64,000 nucleotides of DNA from Pseudomonas sp. Irchel s3h14 (GTDB lineage: Bacteria; Pseudomonadota; Gammaproteobacteria; Pseudomonadales; Pseudomonadaceae). The notes under the pieces were generated by a model, which was not told where the DNA came from, did not search any database, and was given only the letters and a program-made list of their open reading frames with translations. Shown piece by piece: positions 62,023-64,000 of this stretch (the first letter of the stretch is position 1; every line of letters begins with the position of its first letter). Made by a program: the position numbers and the translations under genes. The stretch lies in the NCBI RefSeq assembly GCF_900187425.1, contig NZ_FYDJ01000006.1, positions 302,402-366,401 of the forward strand, read 5' to 3'.

Positions 62023-62870
62023 TTGAGCAGTTCGGCGGCGCGTGCGGCTTCCTCGATGCCCTTGTAGTTCTCGGGTTTGGTTTCGATGAATCGGCTGGCG
62101 GCCTGCAGATCCAGAATCTCCTTGTCTTTCGGGTTCGCCGGATCGAGCGCCAGAAAGGCTGCCTTTATCTTGGCCGCCAGCGCCGGGTCGAGAGTCCCGC
62201 GCACCGTCCAGTTGTAATCGAAGTAGGCCGGGGTGGTCGCAAACACTCTGACCTTGGTGGTGTCGACCTTGCCGGCGGCGACCAGTTTTTCCCACACGCT
62301 GGCATTAAGTACCCCGGCGTCCACTTTGCCGGCCTGGACCCAGGCGACAGTGGCGTCATGGGCGCCGGAATAGCCCACACGACTGAAGTAGGTTTCCGGT
62401 TTGATGCCGTCCTTGAGCATGAAATAGCGCGGCATGAGACTGCCTGAAGTGGAGGACACCGAACCGAAGGCGAAGGTCTTGCCCTTGAGGTCGGCGAGGG
62501 ATTTGACGGCCGGGTCGGCGGTGATGAATTTGCTGGTGAACTGGGCGTCCTGTTCGCGCTGTACCAGCGGAATGGCATTGCCGGTTTTCAGGCGTGCCTG
62601 CACGAACGTGAAGCCGCCCAGCCAGGCCATATCGATTCGGTCGGTGGCCAGCGCCTCGACCACGGCCGGATAGTCGCTCACGGGAACGAACTCGACCTTC
62701 ATGCCCAATTGCTGTTCCAGGTAGGTGCCCAGCGGCTTGAACTTGCGCAGCAGTTCGGTCGGGGCTTCATCGGGAATCGCGCTGACTTTCAGGGTGTCGG
62801 CGGCCTGCGCCAACAGGGTGCAAAAAGACAGGGTCAAGCCGACAGCCAATGCCAGGGTACGGTTGAGCAT
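62019..62870 (-). CDS. PhnD-type periplasmic binding protein
   Basis: A 283-residue exported binding protein (signal ends near LLAQAADTL). KVSAIPDEAPTELLRKFKPLG, LAWLGG-like AWLGGFTFVQARLKTG and GKTFAFGSVSSTSGSLMPRYF are the phosphonate/phosphite binding-protein fold. From memory, a closely similar subfamily is labelled putative selenate ABC transporter binding protein, so the substrate may be an oxyanion and not a phosphonate. GGAG is seven bases before ATG 62870. No phosphonate-degrading genes are near. Confidence 0.9.
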   Translation of the reverse strand: MLNRTLALAVGLTLSFCTLLAQAADTLKVSAIPDEAPTELLRKFKPLGTYLEQQLGMKVEFVPVSDYPAVVEALATDRIDMAWLGGFTFVQARLKTGNAIPLVQREQDAQFTSKFITADPAVKSLADLKGKTFAFGSVSSTSGSLMPRYFMLKDGIKPETYFSRVGYSGAHDATVAWVQAGKVDAGVLNASVWEKLVAAGKVDTTKVRVFATTPAYFDYNWTVRGTLDPALAAKIKAAFLALDPANPKDKEILDLQAASRFIETKPENYKGIEEAARAAELLK

Positions 62871-63157
62871 GAAAATTCTCCGGTGCATTAAGGCAAAAAT
62901 GTCGATACGCCAAGCGCAAGCTGGTTGCTGCATGGCGCTTTGTGAGGGTAGACGAAATGGAGCGAAATTGACCGCTTTTGGCCCAATTGTTCGTGCGACA
63001 AGCCTGAGTCGATCGGGCCAGAATGATCCTTGGGTTAGCGCTTTTAACAGCCCGAAATCGCCATGTTTCATGACCGTCCGTAACCCGGCCCGAGGGTTGG
63101 TTCACGCTTCGCTATTCTTCATGACACTACAGGTTTGCAAGTGGAACAGAGGACTGA

Positions 63158-63469
63158 ATGATGAAGATGTTACTGATGGTCGAGTGCCCTAACGAACCCT
63201 TCAACTCCCTTGTCAAAGCGGGGACGGTGGGCGAGGTTATTGAGCGCATCCTGAACAGCATCAAACCTGAGGCGGCGTACTTTACTGAACAAGATGGCAT
63301 GCGTGCTGGGATTTTTGTGGTCGACGTACAAGACCCCTCCGACATCCCCGCCTTTGCGGAACCCTTTTTTCTCAACTTCAACGCTACCTGCAAGTTCCGG
63401 ATTGTGATGAGCGCACAGGATCTGCAAAAGGCCGGTCTGGAGACACTCGGGAAAACGTGGGCGTGCTGA
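63158..63469 (+). CDS. Small conserved hypothetical protein
   Basis: A 103-residue soluble protein without signal. It has the pattern LLMVECPNEPFNSLVKAGTVG, EAAYFTEQDGMRAGIFVVDV, DIPAFAEPFFLNFNATCKFRIVMSAQDLQKAG, typical of short DUF3303-like proteins with a dimeric alpha-beta barrel shape. In Pseudomonas, homologues are, from memory, sometimes mislabelled pantothenate synthetase. GAGG precedes ATG at 63158 and 63161. Function unknown. Confidence 0.8.
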   Translation: MMKMLLMVECPNEPFNSLVKAGTVGEVIERILNSIKPEAAYFTEQDGMRAGIFVVDVQDPSDIPAFAEPFFLNFNATCKFRIVMSAQDLQKAGLETLGKTWAC

Positions 63470-63510
63470 GAGGCCATTTGGGGTCGGTACTGGCGACCCC
63501 GATTCGCCTG

Positions 63511-63795
63511 TTAGTCAGTTCCGTACGTCCAAAGCATGGTCTGAACCCTGATATGCGGATGGCTGACCAAAGGTTCCCATTCATCGATGAAAGAGAAACC
63601 CTGCTTTAGATAGAGGTTCGAGGCTCTTGCATTGTCCGGGGATACATCCAGAAAAACGCGATCATGCCCTTTGCCGATTGCGCGAGATTTCACCGCCTCA
63701 ACCAGCTGAGCTGCCACGCCAGAACCACGTACAGCGGGTTCAACCCACATGCCGATCAGGTTATAGCGTAAGCGCTCCATGAACCCCACATTCAA
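63511..63795 (-). pseudogene. GNAT acetyltransferase truncated by an IS66 element
   Basis: The C-terminal two thirds of a GNAT protein: RYNLIGMWVEPAVRGSGVAAQLVEAV is the acetyl-CoA motif A, then GHDRVFLDVSPDNARASNLYLKQGF. The N-terminal strands are absent; upstream on the minus strand the sequence runs into the insertion sequence whose tnpB starts at 63853. The 94-codon open frame begins at a TTG that is probably not a genuine start. It is therefore likely broken by insertion. Confidence 0.65.
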
Positions 63796-63852
63796 AGCGG
63801 CCAGATGATCCCGGATGCTGTGCTCCCGATCCCTTCCGGAGCCAGCAACTCA

Positions 63853-64000
63853 TGATGCGACCCGACGCCAAAATCGAAAAAGTCTATCTCTACCCCAAAC
63901 CCGTGGACTTCCGAAAATCCATTGATGGTCTGGCCGCGCTGGTCGAATTGGATATCAAGGTCGCCGTGTTCGACCCTGTGCTTTTCGTTTTCCTCAACAA
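63853..64000 (+). mobile_element. IS66-family tnpB, 5' end (runs off window)
   Basis: ATG at 63853 (a second ATG follows at 63856) starts MRPDAKIEKVYLYPKPVDFR, then KSIDGLAALVELDIKVAVFD and FVFLN, the typical N-terminus of the IS66 accessory protein TnpB. It is open to the window end, so the rest of TnpB and the TnpC transposase are outside. Just before it a frame ends as ATGA-overlap (DAVLPIPSGASNS then TGA), probably the tail of tnpA. The left end of the element is not resolved. Confidence 0.8.

Noticed and set aside
1..64000. tRNA, rRNA or riboswitch genes
   Set aside because: No cloverleaf-type or conserved RNA pattern was noticed by eye; a covariance-model search could not be run, so absence is not proven.

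Overview
The window looks like a chromosomal segment of a fluorescens-group Pseudomonas. The evidence is the high-GC coding style, Pseudomonas-type REP palindromes at 4331-4390 and 10433-10461, very close resemblance of several products to Pseudomonas proteins known to me (YiaY-type alcohol dehydrogenase, SYLF protein, DUF7693 protein, AguA/AguB, SdsA-type alkylsulfatase), and the mix of catabolic operons with LysR and AraC regulators. No rRNA, tRNA, CRISPR array, phage or replication origin was recognised. It is an accessory, metabolically oriented region with several decayed genes.

Layout. 0-4.3 kb: tandem YtcJ-like exported amidohydrolases, a TorF-type porin and an NCS1 permease, probably one uptake-and-hydrolysis operon. 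4.4-10 kb: GNAT, a WaaP-like kinase, an AraC regulator divergent from an isochorismatase-type hydrolase, a 24-residue membrane peptide, a phospholipase D-like protein and a SYLF protein. 10-13.4 kb: an iron alcohol dehydrogenase in a decayed neighbourhood with tiny ORFs, dispersed repeats and a universal stress protein gene that has lost its middle. 13.4-19 kb: a 899-residue repeat-in-toxin-like surface or secreted protein, a PL7 alginate lyase and a DUF3616 protein; the last two lie between inverted remnants of an IS30-type element. 19-24.4 kb: a class V aminotransferase, then a LysR regulator divergent from an MFS transporter and a glucarate-dehydratase-type enzyme. 24.4-36.5 kb: small metabolic genes, a broken GlxA-type regulator, cytochrome c, sterol-desaturase-family protein, amidase, periplasmic chorismate mutase, a secreted protein of seven 13-residue repeats, a TPR protein, regulators and an EamA transporter.

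36.5-46 kb: lipoproteins, a FadL-type channel, a second outer-membrane-type protein, a cysteine-type arylsulfatase and an alkylsulfatase with a divergent LysR gene; together these suggest capture of sulfate esters. 46-54.4 kb: a MocR-type pseudogene, a lipoprotein phospholipase D, a PaaI-type thioesterase, and a winged-helix/TPR regulator divergent from an SDR-cupin-HlyD-MFS (EmrAB-like) group. 54.4-59.6 kb: an agmatine operon (LysR, aguA, aguB, polyamine-binding protein) ending with a second, Tat-exported agmatine deiminase homologue. 59.6-62.9 kb: a translationally coupled PhnDCEE-type ABC importer. The window ends in a GNAT gene cut by an IS66-type insertion sequence whose tnpB runs off the edge.

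No system here is demonstrably new. The most unusual items are the secreted 13-residue repeat protein (repeat copies differ almost only at synonymous sites), the exported agmatine deiminase paralogue inside an agmatine operon, and the alginate lyase/DUF3616 segment bracketed by inverted IS remnants.
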